A DNA stretch of 64,000 bases from Phytomonas francai. Lineage: Eukaryota > Euglenozoa > Kinetoplastea > Trypanosomatida > Trypanosomatidae. A program made the position numbers and the translations under genes. Location of the stretch: assembly GCA_001766655.1 (NCBI GenBank), contig MJCC01000003.1, positions 1,068,480 to 1,132,479 on the forward strand. The letters are read 5' to 3'. A model generated the notes under the pieces. It ran no database searches, was not told where the DNA came from, and was given only the letters and a program-made list of their open reading frames with translations. Positions 56,606 through 64,000 of the stretch are shown piece by piece (within the stretch, counting starts at the first letter, position 1; each line of letters opens with the position of its first letter).

Positions 56606-57742
56606 ATGTCTCGCCCCGACGAGGACTCGATTCTCGCGCCGACGGAGGCGAACCTGGCGGCGGCGGCGCGCGCGCTCGTGGCGGGGCGTCTGGTGGCCTT
56701 TCCGACGGAGACCGTCTACGGCCTCGGCGGGAACGCCCTGGACGAGCCCGCGGTGCGCCGCATCTACGCCGTGAAGGGCCGCCCCGCGACCGACCCGCTG
56801 ATCTGCCACGTCGACGGCCTCGCGGCGGCGGTGGGGCTGTGGGACGGCCGGGAGCCCGGGGCCGTCGCGCTCGCGTCCGCGCTCGGCGCCGCGCTCTGGC
56901 CGGGGCCGCTGACGATCGTCTGCCGGGCGGCCCCGGCGCTGCCGGCGTGCGTGAGCGGCGGGTCGGGGTTCGTCGGGGCGCGGGTGCCGCGGCACCCCGT
57001 CGCCCTCGCGCTGCTCCGCCGCCTCGCCTTCCCGCTCGCCGGGCCGAGCGCGAACGTCTTCGGCCACGTCAGCCCGACGGCCGCGCGGCACGTGCGCGAC
57101 GACCTCCTCGCGCGCGACCCCGGCCTCCTCATCCTCGACGGCGGCGACTGCGCCGTCGGCGTCGAGTCGACGGTGGTGAAGGTCGCCGGCCCCGACGAGG
57201 TCGAGGTCGTCCGCCGCGGCGGCACCTCCGTGAGCGCGGTCGTCGCCGCCCTCGCGGGGGGCTTCCCCGGGGCGCGGGTGGTCATCCGAGACGCCCGCGC
57301 GCGGCTCGGCCGCCCCGACGCCCCCATGGACGCCCCGGGGCAGCTCCTCACGCACTACGCCCCGGCCCTCCCCGCCGGCCTCGCGACCCCCGCCAGCCTC
57401 GCCGGCGGCGCGCGCGTCGTCCGGATCGGCCCCGCGCACTTCCCCCTCGCGCGCGTGCTCGTGATCGACTACAAGGGCGCGCTCGCGGCCCTGCGGGCGG
57501 CCTGCCTCGCCTACAACGATTTGAGCCCAGAGGGCAGCGCCGCCGAGGCCTCCTTCGCGCTCTTCAACGCCCTCCGCTGGGCCGAGCGCGTCGAGGGCGC
57601 GGCCGCCGTTATTTTCCCCCTCCTCTCCGAGTGGCCGGGGCTCGTCGACGACGCCAGCGAACTCCTCGCCGCCGTCGAGGACCGCCTCTTCCGCGCCGCC
57701 TCGGGGACCGTCGCCCGGCTATGCGACGCCGAAACCGATTAA
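56606..57742 (+). CDS. SUA5: Threonylcarbamoyl-AMP synthase Sua5/YrdC
   Basis: 378 residues from the ATG at 56,606 (MSRPDEDS). An upstream in-frame ATG at 56,426 would translate the pyrimidine-rich leader and is rejected. The enzyme makes threonylcarbamoyl-AMP from threonine, bicarbonate and ATP for the universal t6A37 modification of ANN-decoding tRNAs. YrdC motifs: VAFPTETVYGLGGNA, VKGRPATDPLICHV, WPGPLTIVCRA, ARVPRHPVAL, LAGPSANVFG, GVESTVV. The interdomain linker has the Sua5-type PGQLLTHYAP, followed by a C-terminal Sua5 domain, so it is the long Sua5 form, not the short YrdC form. The gene is extremely GC-rich, in sharp contrast to both neighbours. Confidence 0.93.
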   Translation: MSRPDEDSILAPTEANLAAAARALVAGRLVAFPTETVYGLGGNALDEPAVRRIYAVKGRPATDPLICHVDGLAAAVGLWDGREPGAVALASALGAALWPGPLTIVCRAAPALPACVSGGSGFVGARVPRHPVALALLRRLAFPLAGPSANVFGHVSPTAARHVRDDLLARDPGLLILDGGDCAVGVESTVVKVAGPDEVEVVRRGGTSVSAVVAALAGGFPGARVVIRDARARLGRPDAPMDAPGQLLTHYAPALPAGLATPASLAGGARVVRIGPAHFPLARVLVIDYKGALAALRAACLAYNDLSPEGSAAEASFALFNALRWAERVEGAAAVIFPLLSEWPGLVDDASELLAAVEDRLFRAASGTVARLCDAETD

Positions 57743-58068
57743 ATCTCCGCAACGTCATCGATTGTCGTCGGATGCCTCTGTGCATAGTAATTTGTTGTCG
57801 TAATTTTTGTATCCTAACCTCGCCGAAGCGAACGAACGAACCACAAGAGCGTTTTTTTTTTTTTTTGCATGTGCACACCTATCATGCTATTTTTATTTTC
57901 GAAAGTGCTGTCTTTATTTTTATTTTTCCGATTTTATTTTTAACGAAGAATATTATTATTGTTGTTGTTGCTATTAGTATTATATAAAAAAAAAAAAAAA
58001 GAAGTCCAGCGAAGTAATATTTAGAGCGCTCGTTTTAGCATATCCTTTTATTAATTTATAGGATTTTT
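57743..58068. other. Intergenic region between Sua5 and AC19
   Basis: About 325 bases, T- and A-rich, with short ATT/GTT triplet runs near 57,950-57,980. No gene seen. Confidence 0.65.
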
Positions 58069-58482
58069 ATGGATTTATTTCATCCCCGTGATGCCTTTAT
58101 ATTTCATCAGGAGAAAATCCAGAGAATAAACGAGGGGGATGAGGTGGACACGTCGTCTGTGCAAAAAGTCCAAATAGATCTTCAGCGCATTTCCGATACA
58201 GAATCTACTGCCCTATTCACCTTCTCACACGAGGATCACACATTAGGTAACCCACTTCGTCATGTTCTCATGCAAAACCCCGACGTCACCACGGCAGGTT
58301 ACTCCATTCCGCACCCGTTGGAGCCGAAGATGCTCCTCCACGTGCAGTCCACGGATTACGCGGTGGATGTTGTCATCGCCGGGATGGAACGGCTTGCCGC
58401 CGTATGCGATGAGGCCTTGGCGAGTTTAAACGCGTGCTTGGCGGTAAAAAAAGAAGACGAGGCCACGACAAACAAGGACTGA
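58069..58482 (+). CDS. RPC19: RNA polymerase I/III common subunit AC19 (RPAC2)
   Basis: 137 residues, ATG start. The bacterial alpha-subunit-like domain is clear: FTFSHEDHTLGNPLRHVLMQNPDV, then GYSIPHPLEPKMLLHVQS. AC19 and the Pol II subunit RPB11 share this motif. Here LRHVLMQNP and the later GMERLAAVCDEALASL fit AC19 better (human: LRYMIMKNP and GLNELMNVC). It would pair with AC40 in polymerases I and III. The first 45 residues are a variable extension. Confidence 0.85.
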   Translation: MDLFHPRDAFIFHQEKIQRINEGDEVDTSSVQKVQIDLQRISDTESTALFTFSHEDHTLGNPLRHVLMQNPDVTTAGYSIPHPLEPKMLLHVQSTDYAVDVVIAGMERLAAVCDEALASLNACLAVKKEDEATTNKD

Positions 58483-59085
58483 GTTTCAACTGGAGGTCCA
58501 TGTTTCGTTTTGTCTGCGTGTGTGTCTGGCCGTGTTCGAGTGATTGAGTGGGAAGTGCTTTTGCGCTGTTATAAGGGTAACCGTTTAATCCTAATATATT
58601 ACAAATAGATCCCCATGTGTAAGCAAACAAGTTTTTTTTTTTTCGTGGATGGAAAAGCTATGCGAACCTCTGGCGACGCTACGCTTTCCCTGAAGATGTG
58701 GAAGTGGGTATCTCGATATCTCTATATATTTATTCCGCTTCTCTTTCTACATGTTAGGGTCGCACTATATGTGTCGTTATTCGACAGTACCTTTTTTTCC
58801 CTTCATGTCACGTTAAATGGAGGGCACACCTAACATCATTCGTTTTATTGTTACGTCTGGTGTTTCTCATTTTCTACACACATTAATCGGTTAAGGAACA
58901 TCCACGATTAAAATTAATTCACCACTTTCGAAAGCTTGTCTTTTCAAACAACAAAAAAGGAATGCTTGTTATCATTTCGCCAGAATCAATGTTTACACCC
59001 TCTTTTGCATTTATGGCTCTATTTTTATAAGGTTTTTAAACAAATAAATCAAAAATAATTATATACTGCAAGGGGTGTTGGTCTT
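58483..59085. other. Intergenic region between AC19 and DPCD
   Basis: About 600 bases, T-rich. A 72-codon frame beginning at 58,615 is a T-rich artefact. No RNA gene recognised. Confidence 0.6.
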
Positions 59086-59691
59086 ATGAGTTCAATTTTA
59101 GCGGAGCCGAAAACTTCTGTTATTTCAGGCGGGCGGAAGCGAATAACATCCAAGTTTGCCGACGGCTCCGAGCTCATTGAGGAGTACGACGTTATCACAG
59201 AGGATTTGGTGCTCCGGAAAAGACGAAATCGCAATATTTTAGGCGCCTGGAATGATTGGATTATCGAAATTGGAACGGAGGAGCGTTCGCATAATCTGGA
59301 TCGTGCACTCATTGTCGAGTCTAACGGAGGCCCGGAGCTTGTACGACAGAATACTGCGGAGTTTCACGTTTTTCGGATTCGAAATCTTCCATATTCAAAG
59401 GAAGTATTCGTGGTAGGCATTGAAAAGAAGGATCAGGATTTAATTGGTGAGATAGTAGTGCGCACGACAAACAAAAAGTACTTTAAAAGAATTTCCATTC
59501 CAGAAATGGTTCGCGCGGAGTTACCTTTGGAGGGATCACATCTTAGCTTTGATTTCAAGCATAATACGCTGATTATTAAGTATAAAAAGCACTTTTCCAT
59601 TCTAGCGATCGAATCCCAGGCGAAGAAGGAGCGCGCTTCTTTGCCATCGAAGCGTGTTGAGGACAAGAACGCCAATTGTGCGCAACAATAG
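59086..59691 (+). CDS. DPCD: DPCD-family ciliary protein
   Basis: 201 residues, close to the 203 of human DPCD, ATG start. Matches are spread across the protein: SGGRKRITSKFADGSELIEEYD, VLRKRRNRNILGAWNDW, FRIRNLPYSKEVF, VVRTTNKKYFKRISIPEM, ELPLEGSHLSF and LIIKYKK, in the same order as human DPCD. DPCD is found in ciliated organisms; it is linked to motile-cilium formation and, in vertebrates, to the R2TP chaperone system that helps assemble dynein arms. No targeting signal. Confidence 0.94.
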   Translation: MSSILAEPKTSVISGGRKRITSKFADGSELIEEYDVITEDLVLRKRRNRNILGAWNDWIIEIGTEERSHNLDRALIVESNGGPELVRQNTAEFHVFRIRNLPYSKEVFVVGIEKKDQDLIGEIVVRTTNKKYFKRISIPEMVRAELPLEGSHLSFDFKHNTLIIKYKKHFSILAIESQAKKERASLPSKRVEDKNANCAQQ

Positions 59692-60104
59692 CTGAGCATT
59701 TTCTTTTTATTACGGGTCTTTTGCTCTATTCGGTAAAATTGGTGTGCAACAAATGGATGAATAAGTTTTTCTTCCTACTTTCGTCTGGGTGTAGTTGTGC
59801 ACTTTGTACAATATAGTAGGTGCTTATTGTTCGTACACTTTAATCGCGTTGTTCACAAAATTATATCTATATTAGTGCAGATCTGTTAAGTCTCACTGAT
59901 AAGCTAGTTTCTGTTGTCTCTCTTAGTTATAGCATTTGGGTATATCTATATCTATATCTGTATGTATGTATGTATCTATACATATTCATATCTTTTCTCC
60001 CCATGCTTACCTCCTTATTACTGAAGTAGTCTTAGATTTGAGAGTAAGCGTCTACCACTCTTGCTGTTCGTGTAGGATTCTTTTTAAACGCGACCACTAA
60101 GGCG
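59692..60104. other. Intergenic region between DPCD and NDUFA13
   Basis: About 410 bases, T-rich, with short TATC/TATG repeats at 59,938-59,975. No gene seen. Confidence 0.65.
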
Positions 60105-60626
60105 ATGTTTCGCAAGACCAGCGCAGCCCTCGTGCGCGATCCGGTACCAACGGATACAAAGGCGTTTTATACGTGGTTTAGCGGACAGGCGTATCGCCAA
60201 GAGCGCGTTATCCCGGGAGGCTATCCGGCGATTCGCATTTACCCCGTTTATGGCAAGCGATGGTTCACAGGGCGTACTTTGATGGCCATTATCGCCGGCG
60301 TATCCCTCTACGGGGCTTGGCTTCGGCCAGAGAGGGAGCGCTATAATCTCGAGATGACGGTGGAATTTAACGAGCGCCAGGCATCTCATCTACCCTATCA
60401 AAAAGCAGAGCTAAACTTGCGCGCGCTTATTTCTGCCTACAAACGCCACCGCTATGAGCAAGATAATCTCATTGACAAAGGTTTTGTTGGGTTGACGTCG
60501 GAATTTCGAAAGTTTTTTTACCATGACGATGTATGGCGCCCTGCATTGCACGATGTGTTAATGCATCCTTATACCAAGTTCGGTGGCCCCTTAACAAGCT
60601 ATAATTGGTCTATCGGGTACTTCTAA
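60105..60626 (+). CDS. NDUFA13: Respiratory complex I subunit NDUFA13/GRIM-19
   Basis: 173 residues, ATG start. The GRIM-19 pattern is clear: PGGYPAIRIYPVYGKRWFTG, a single membrane helix (LMAIIAGVSLYGAWL), RPERERYNLEMTVEFNER, and near the end VWRPALHDVL, which matches the TRWVPP-type end in other species. It is an accessory subunit of NADH:ubiquinone oxidoreductase in the inner mitochondrial membrane. About 30 residues longer than human, mostly at the N-terminus (MFRKTSAALVRDP) and C-terminus. It implies that the organism keeps nuclear-encoded complex I parts. Confidence 0.88.
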   Translation: MFRKTSAALVRDPVPTDTKAFYTWFSGQAYRQERVIPGGYPAIRIYPVYGKRWFTGRTLMAIIAGVSLYGAWLRPERERYNLEMTVEFNERQASHLPYQKAELNLRALISAYKRHRYEQDNLIDKGFVGLTSEFRKFFYHDDVWRPALHDVLMHPYTKFGGPLTSYNWSIGYF

Positions 60627-61085
60627 GGGTGTCCGCATCAAGATTGGATGTAAGTTGGTAAGGAAACTATTCCTTTTTATTATTTGCTTTTGTAATAGTT
60701 AAGTATTTCTCTTTGTGCTTATAAAATAATTTTAGTTCAGCCGTATAATGGTAGGTTAGGAACAATACATACATATATTATTACAGAAAGTGAAATCTTC
60801 GTTTATTTATTTGCTATTAGTGGAACTTTGTTTGTGGTATCGTTTATTATCCACCTTTGAAAAATAATGGTGAGCGGTGACCCTGGTTTCATGATCTTTT
60901 CCTACTAAACTACCATTTTTCTTTTCATAATCTCTTTTTTTTTTGTTTGTTTGCGTGTGTGGGGGAAGTGTATGCGTGTGAGGGTTTCTTGTACTTTCAA
61001 AGGTGTATAGCGCACTAAGGGAGTAATAGAGCGCGATACAAAACCTTTCTGGTCATATTTAGAGAAATTTATTCCTTCTCATTAA
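60627..61085. other. Intergenic region between NDUFA13 and the CEP120-like gene
   Basis: About 460 bases, T-rich, with a T run and TG-rich stretch (60,935-60,985). No gene seen. Confidence 0.65.
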
Positions 61086-62618
61086 ATGAACGAGGCACTT
61101 GGGAAATCTGCTGATGGTGTTCGAATGACCGATGAGTATACAACAGCGTTTGATTTAGAAGTATGGAAAGCACAGCAAAAGGCCCGTCTTCGTTCACAAC
61201 TTCGTCAAGAAAAGGAAAAGCTCGAGCGGGAGATCCACTTTGCGGTCAGAGAAAAAGAAAAGAAAAGCATAGAGGAGCTAGAAAACACGCGCAAGGACCT
61301 TGAGAAGGTGGCAAAGCGTTTGCATGAGGCTGAAAAGTCTACTCAGCGTCGGACGCAGCAGCTAGAGCTGCAGGAGGCGGCATTTGAGGCGCGTCGAGTT
61401 AAGGTTGCGGAGCAGCATGAGATGCATATTAACCGCGTCGAACTGTGTGCAAAACGCACCGTGGAAGACGCCCTTTTTCGTCAAAGTTTGTTGGAGGCCC
61501 AGGTTTTAGAAAAGGACACGGTGATCATCCAGCTAAGGGAAAAACTCCAGAGCTTAGAAAAAGATTACGATTCGATAAAGGAAAAGATGGATTCTTGTCT
61601 AGCTGAACAGTCAAACGCGCATGCAGAATATGTTCGAAAGAGCGAGCAGAAGTTCACGCAAGCTGCCAAAGCAGTTGATCGGTTGAAGCGTATTTTAAGC
61701 GATCGTACGCAGCTTCTTCAGCGATTATGGCGTGAGAATGAAGAGTTGCAGTCGCAGCTCTCGGAGTCTAAGCTGAACTTAGAAACTTTAGACAAAAGGT
61801 ACCATAGTTTACTGAACATATGGTATACTAGAGAGCACGAGGAAAAGGAAAAAGAACTGAAACGACTTGACGAGATTCAGCAGTGTCGGCGGCGGGAGGG
61901 GTCGCAGTCAAGGTCCGAAAATGACCCTCTTTACACGATGCTGCATTCTCTCAAAGCGGATGTGACCTCGTATCTGAATGAAGCACCTCCAACACATCGT
62001 GAGAGAGGGACTGCGTTAAATATACCTCCTCCTCCACCTTTTGTCTGCGCTGAGCGTCCTATTTCTGCTTCTATTTCTGGTTCTACTTCTCGGCCTCCTG
62101 CGCGGGTTGTCGAACCCCTTCCCTCACCTCCTTCGGTCGCTGACGGCGTAGGGCCCGTAAACTCTCCAGCGGAGGAAGTTGATAATGAAGGGAGTATCAC
62201 AGGAAACACCTCCACCGCTTCTTACCCACGCGTAGAGGTAAACTCCTGGATATCCGACGACGAGGAAGAAAAAGAAAAAGACAGTGAAAGGGAAAAGAAG
62301 GAAAGAGAAGAAAAAGAAAGGGATAATGAGAAGAAAACAACGCCGGTATACCCTTCTGTGCTGCCGCCGCTTGCTCCTGCTATTTCTACTGCCACAGAGG
62401 AGGTTTCTCCTTCTCCAGAGGATTTTGCCGAAGCCACAAAAGCTGGAGCATCTTCGATGGAATCCGCCCGCAATGAAATGTTGATTTTTGTTCACCAGCT
62501 AAAAATTAATCGGCAAAAGCTTCTAGATACAGGGGTATACAGCGAAGATCATGCTGTTATTAAGGAAATGGATGAAAAGATTTCTTTATATGAGCAGTAT
62601 CTTGAGACGTATCGTTAG
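61086..62618 (+). CDS. CEP120-like coiled-coil protein (C-terminal domain only)
   Basis: 510 residues, ATG start. Residues about 20-245 are a long coiled coil beginning FDLEVWKAQQKARLRSQL, like the LEVWKEEQ start of the CEP120 coiled coil. The extreme C-terminus (VHQLKINRQKLLDTGVYSED, then VIKEMDEKI) closely resembles the end of human CEP120 (L-x-RTGVYNHED...ISELDRQI). Between them lies a Pro/Ser/Glu-rich disordered linker (about 285-450). Human CEP120 is about twice as long and carries N-terminal C2 domains that are absent here. CEP120 supports centriole elongation, so a basal-body role is inferred. A gene for CEP76 lies 8 kb upstream in the same unit. Confidence 0.72.
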   Translation: MNEALGKSADGVRMTDEYTTAFDLEVWKAQQKARLRSQLRQEKEKLEREIHFAVREKEKKSIEELENTRKDLEKVAKRLHEAEKSTQRRTQQLELQEAAFEARRVKVAEQHEMHINRVELCAKRTVEDALFRQSLLEAQVLEKDTVIIQLREKLQSLEKDYDSIKEKMDSCLAEQSNAHAEYVRKSEQKFTQAAKAVDRLKRILSDRTQLLQRLWRENEELQSQLSESKLNLETLDKRYHSLLNIWYTREHEEKEKELKRLDEIQQCRRREGSQSRSENDPLYTMLHSLKADVTSYLNEAPPTHRERGTALNIPPPPPFVCAERPISASISGSTSRPPARVVEPLPSPPSVADGVGPVNSPAEEVDNEGSITGNTSTASYPRVEVNSWISDDEEEKEKDSEREKKEREEKERDNEKKTTPVYPSVLPPLAPAISTATEEVSPSPEDFAEATKAGASSMESARNEMLIFVHQLKINRQKLLDTGVYSEDHAVIKEMDEKISLYEQYLETYR

Positions 62619-62870
62619 AGATAAAAGTAGAGTTATGATACATTTAGATTTGATTCAATAGAGCGAAGAAAATTGCATTCCGATAATAAAAAACAAATAT
62701 TCGAGTTTTTCACATATGCATGGCTTTTCCAAATCGTATTGAAAGTTTTCCGACCTTGCGTGTTTTCCTCTTTCGTTGAATTTCATTTTCTTTTTACCTT
62801 TTTAATTTACAGAGAGTACACCATACGTCATTAACGCACTGCTTTTCATTTTCTGTTTGATAAATATCTT

Positions 62871-64000
62871 ATGCATTCTCGTGTTCCGCTTTCGATTATC
62901 TTTTCCTCGGTAGGTTCGCGGCATGCAATTCCGCACGCGACCTACACGGCCCCGTGCAATGCCGCCTTTTTCCGCTATTTAGACTCGAACGATACGCGAC
63001 TGCCGGACCACCCCGCCCTCCGCGCCTTTGCCCACCCCGCCGAGGACTACAACACCTACGTCGGTGAGGAGGTCTGGGAAGCTACGCCCGCACAGGAAAC
63101 AACGTCACACGTACAGGAAACAACGTCACACGCACAGGAAAAGATGTCACACGCACAGGAAAAGATGTCACACGTACAGGAAACAACGTCACACGCACAG
63201 GAAAAGATGTCACACGCACAGGAAAAGATGTCACACGTACAGGAAACAACGTCACACGCACAGGAAAAGATGTCACACGCACAGGAAAAGATGTCACACG
63301 TACAGGAAACAACGTCACACGCACAGGAAAAGATGTCACACGTACAGGAAACAACGTCACACGCACAGGAAACANNGTCACACGTACAGGAAACAACGTC
63401 ACACGTACAGGAAAAGATGTCACACGTACAGGAAAAGATGTCACACGCACAGGAAATGGCGTCCGACGCGCGCGTCTTCCCCGAGGTCGTGGCATGGGTT
63501 TTGAGGCTCTTCGCGGAGGAGAATTGGGCGAAGGACGGGGTCGTGCTCTGCGGGCGATACGTGGTCGCGAACGATTGCGCGTGGGCGGTGACCTCCAACA
63601 GCCCCATCATCTTCACTCCACGGGAGCTGTTTATGGTGATGCGAAACTCCTCTAAGTTTCTGAGGGATATCCACGCCCAGCTTCAATCCTCTTCGCGCTT
63701 TCATTCGTCGTCATCGTTGCCAAACGCGGAGTTTACGATCGCGAAGGCCCTGGCGGGGGAGGGCGCGAAGGAGCTGAGGGTTTTCTTGCCCTATCGCCTC
63801 ACCTGTCGCAAGGACACGGAATTGCATCTTTCTCCGCAGCTCGAGCACTACGCTGCGGTTTGCCAGCGTCTAACGGATGTTTGCTTTCCTTCTCTTATGA
63901 GCTGGACAGAGGAGGAGCATCATGAACACTTTAAAGTGATTTTGAAACGCATTCAGCAAGCGCAGCTGATGGAACGTACGCGTGCGGCTGATGACGGATT
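62871..64000 (+). CDS. Unknown protein with heptapeptide repeat region (3' end outside window)
   Basis: An ATG at 62,871 opens a frame that stays open for 376 codons to the window edge. A pyrimidine tract with TTTACAG lies about 55 bases upstream, as expected for a spliced leader acceptor. Residues 1-74 are unremarkable (MHSRVPLSIIFSSVG, then NTYVGEEVWEATPA). Residues 75-200 are seventeen 7-residue repeats of type QE(TT/KM)SH(V/A) plus one degenerate unit. After them comes a folded-looking part with Trp-, Cys- and hydrophobic-rich segments (VVAWVLRLFAEENWAKD, VLCGRYVVANDCAWAV, FTPRELFMVMRNSSKFL). I do not recognise it. The repeats are polar, with no signal peptide certain. Two unresolved bases (63,375-63,376) lie in one repeat and do not break the frame. 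Confidence 0.75.
   Translation, partial: MHSRVPLSIIFSSVGSRHAIPHATYTAPCNAAFFRYLDSNDTRLPDHPALRAFAHPAEDYNTYVGEEVWEATPAQETTSHVQETTSHAQEKMSHAQEKMSHVQETTSHAQEKMSHAQEKMSHVQETTSHAQEKMSHAQEKMSHVQETTSHAQEKMSHVQETTSHAQETXSHVQETTSHVQEKMSHVQEKMSHAQEMASDARVFPEVVAWVLRLFAEENWAKDGVVLCGRYVVANDCAWAVTSNSPIIFTPRELFMVMRNSSKFLRDIHAQLQSSSRFHSSSSLPNAEFTIAKALAGEGAKELRVFLPYRLTCRKDTELHLSPQLEHYAAVCQRLTDVCFPSLMSWTEEEHHEHFKVILKRIQQAQLMERTRAADDG
63093..63470 (+). repeat. 21-bp tandem repeat, 17 copies plus one degenerate copy
   Basis: Each unit begins CAGGAAA and encodes seven residues. Units differ at two places only: ACAACG or AAGATG (Thr-Thr or Lys-Met), and GTA or GCA (Val or Ala). Copies 2-4, 5-7 and 8-10 form three identical 63-bp blocks, so the array has expanded by whole triplets of units. 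The last copy (63,450-63,470) has drifted. Confidence 0.95.

Noticed and set aside
56422..57987. 521-codon Arg-rich plus-strand frame and 296-codon minus frame over Sua5
   Set aside because: Out-of-phase readings of a GC-rich gene; YrdC motifs occur only in the 56,606 frame.
63056..63616. Cys-rich and Val/Arg-rich minus-strand frames over the 21-bp repeat, and a His/Arg-rich plus frame
   Set aside because: Any frame through a stop-free 21-bp repeat stays open; only the 62,871 frame continues through unique sequence on both sides.
1..64000. CRISPR arrays, bacterial operons, Shine-Dalgarno sites or rho-independent terminators
   Set aside because: The gene content (ribosomal S29, cullins, LC8, topoisomerase II, complex I subunit) is eukaryotic; the only regular repeat array is coding.

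Overview
The window reads as a piece of a kinetoplastid (euglenozoan) nuclear chromosome. Twenty intronless genes lie head-to-tail on the minus strand (about 1-48,783) and nine more on the plus strand (about 50,811-64,000). They are separated by one divergent strand-switch region. This is the polycistronic layout of kinetoplastids. Many genes also have a pyrimidine-rich tract followed by AG shortly before the ATG, as expected for spliced-leader trans-splicing. Basal-body and axonemal proteins (CEP76, DPCD, a CEP120-like tail, LC8) show a flagellated cell. Two tandem PEX11 genes fit peroxisomes or glycosomes. I cannot name the species. A GH63 glucosidase I and an archaeal-type phosphoglycerate mutase are not what I would expect in well-studied trypanosomatids, so a bodonid or less-studied lineage is possible.

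Minus-strand unit, in transcription order from 48.8 kb down to 1: two tandem cullins; LC8 dynein light chain; MutY; a kelch protein; a SAM methyltransferase; a NudC-CS/Sel1 membrane protein; a PPR-like putative mitochondrial protein; GH63 glucosidase I; ribosomal protein uS14/S29 (only 57 codons); a gamma-glutamylcyclotransferase-like/phosphoglycerate mutase fusion; an unknown protein; a CABLES-type cyclin; an HD-domain hydrolase; two PEX11 paralogues flanking an assembly gap; a MYST acetyltransferase; nuclear DNA topoisomerase II; eIF2B epsilon; and a coiled-coil protein running off the left edge.

Strand-switch region (48,784-50,810): AT-rich DNA with a TA microsatellite and, next to the plus-strand unit, a 474-bp inverted repeat. 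Its ~125-bp arms carry a 25-G run and a 17-C run. This is the most unusual non-coding structure in the window.

Plus-strand unit: glycerophosphodiester phosphodiesterase, CEP76, a DEAD-box helicase with a likely mitochondrial presequence, Sua5/YrdC, RNA polymerase I/III subunit AC19, DPCD, complex I subunit NDUFA13/GRIM-19, a CEP120-like coiled-coil protein, and an unknown protein with a 21-bp tandem repeat that runs off the right edge.

Base composition is very uneven. Intergenic DNA is AT-rich. Several genes contain internal blocks that look 75-85% G+C by eye and fall to 35-50% within the same reading frame (kelch gene, mutase fusion, cyclin, GH63). These islands, not real genes, explain most long overlapping antisense frames. 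Three initiators were moved from GTG/TTG codons to the first in-frame ATG (topoisomerase II, mutase fusion, GH63). Five were chosen as the ATG after the predicted splice acceptor (cyclin, unknown 319-aa protein, MutY, GDPD, Sua5).
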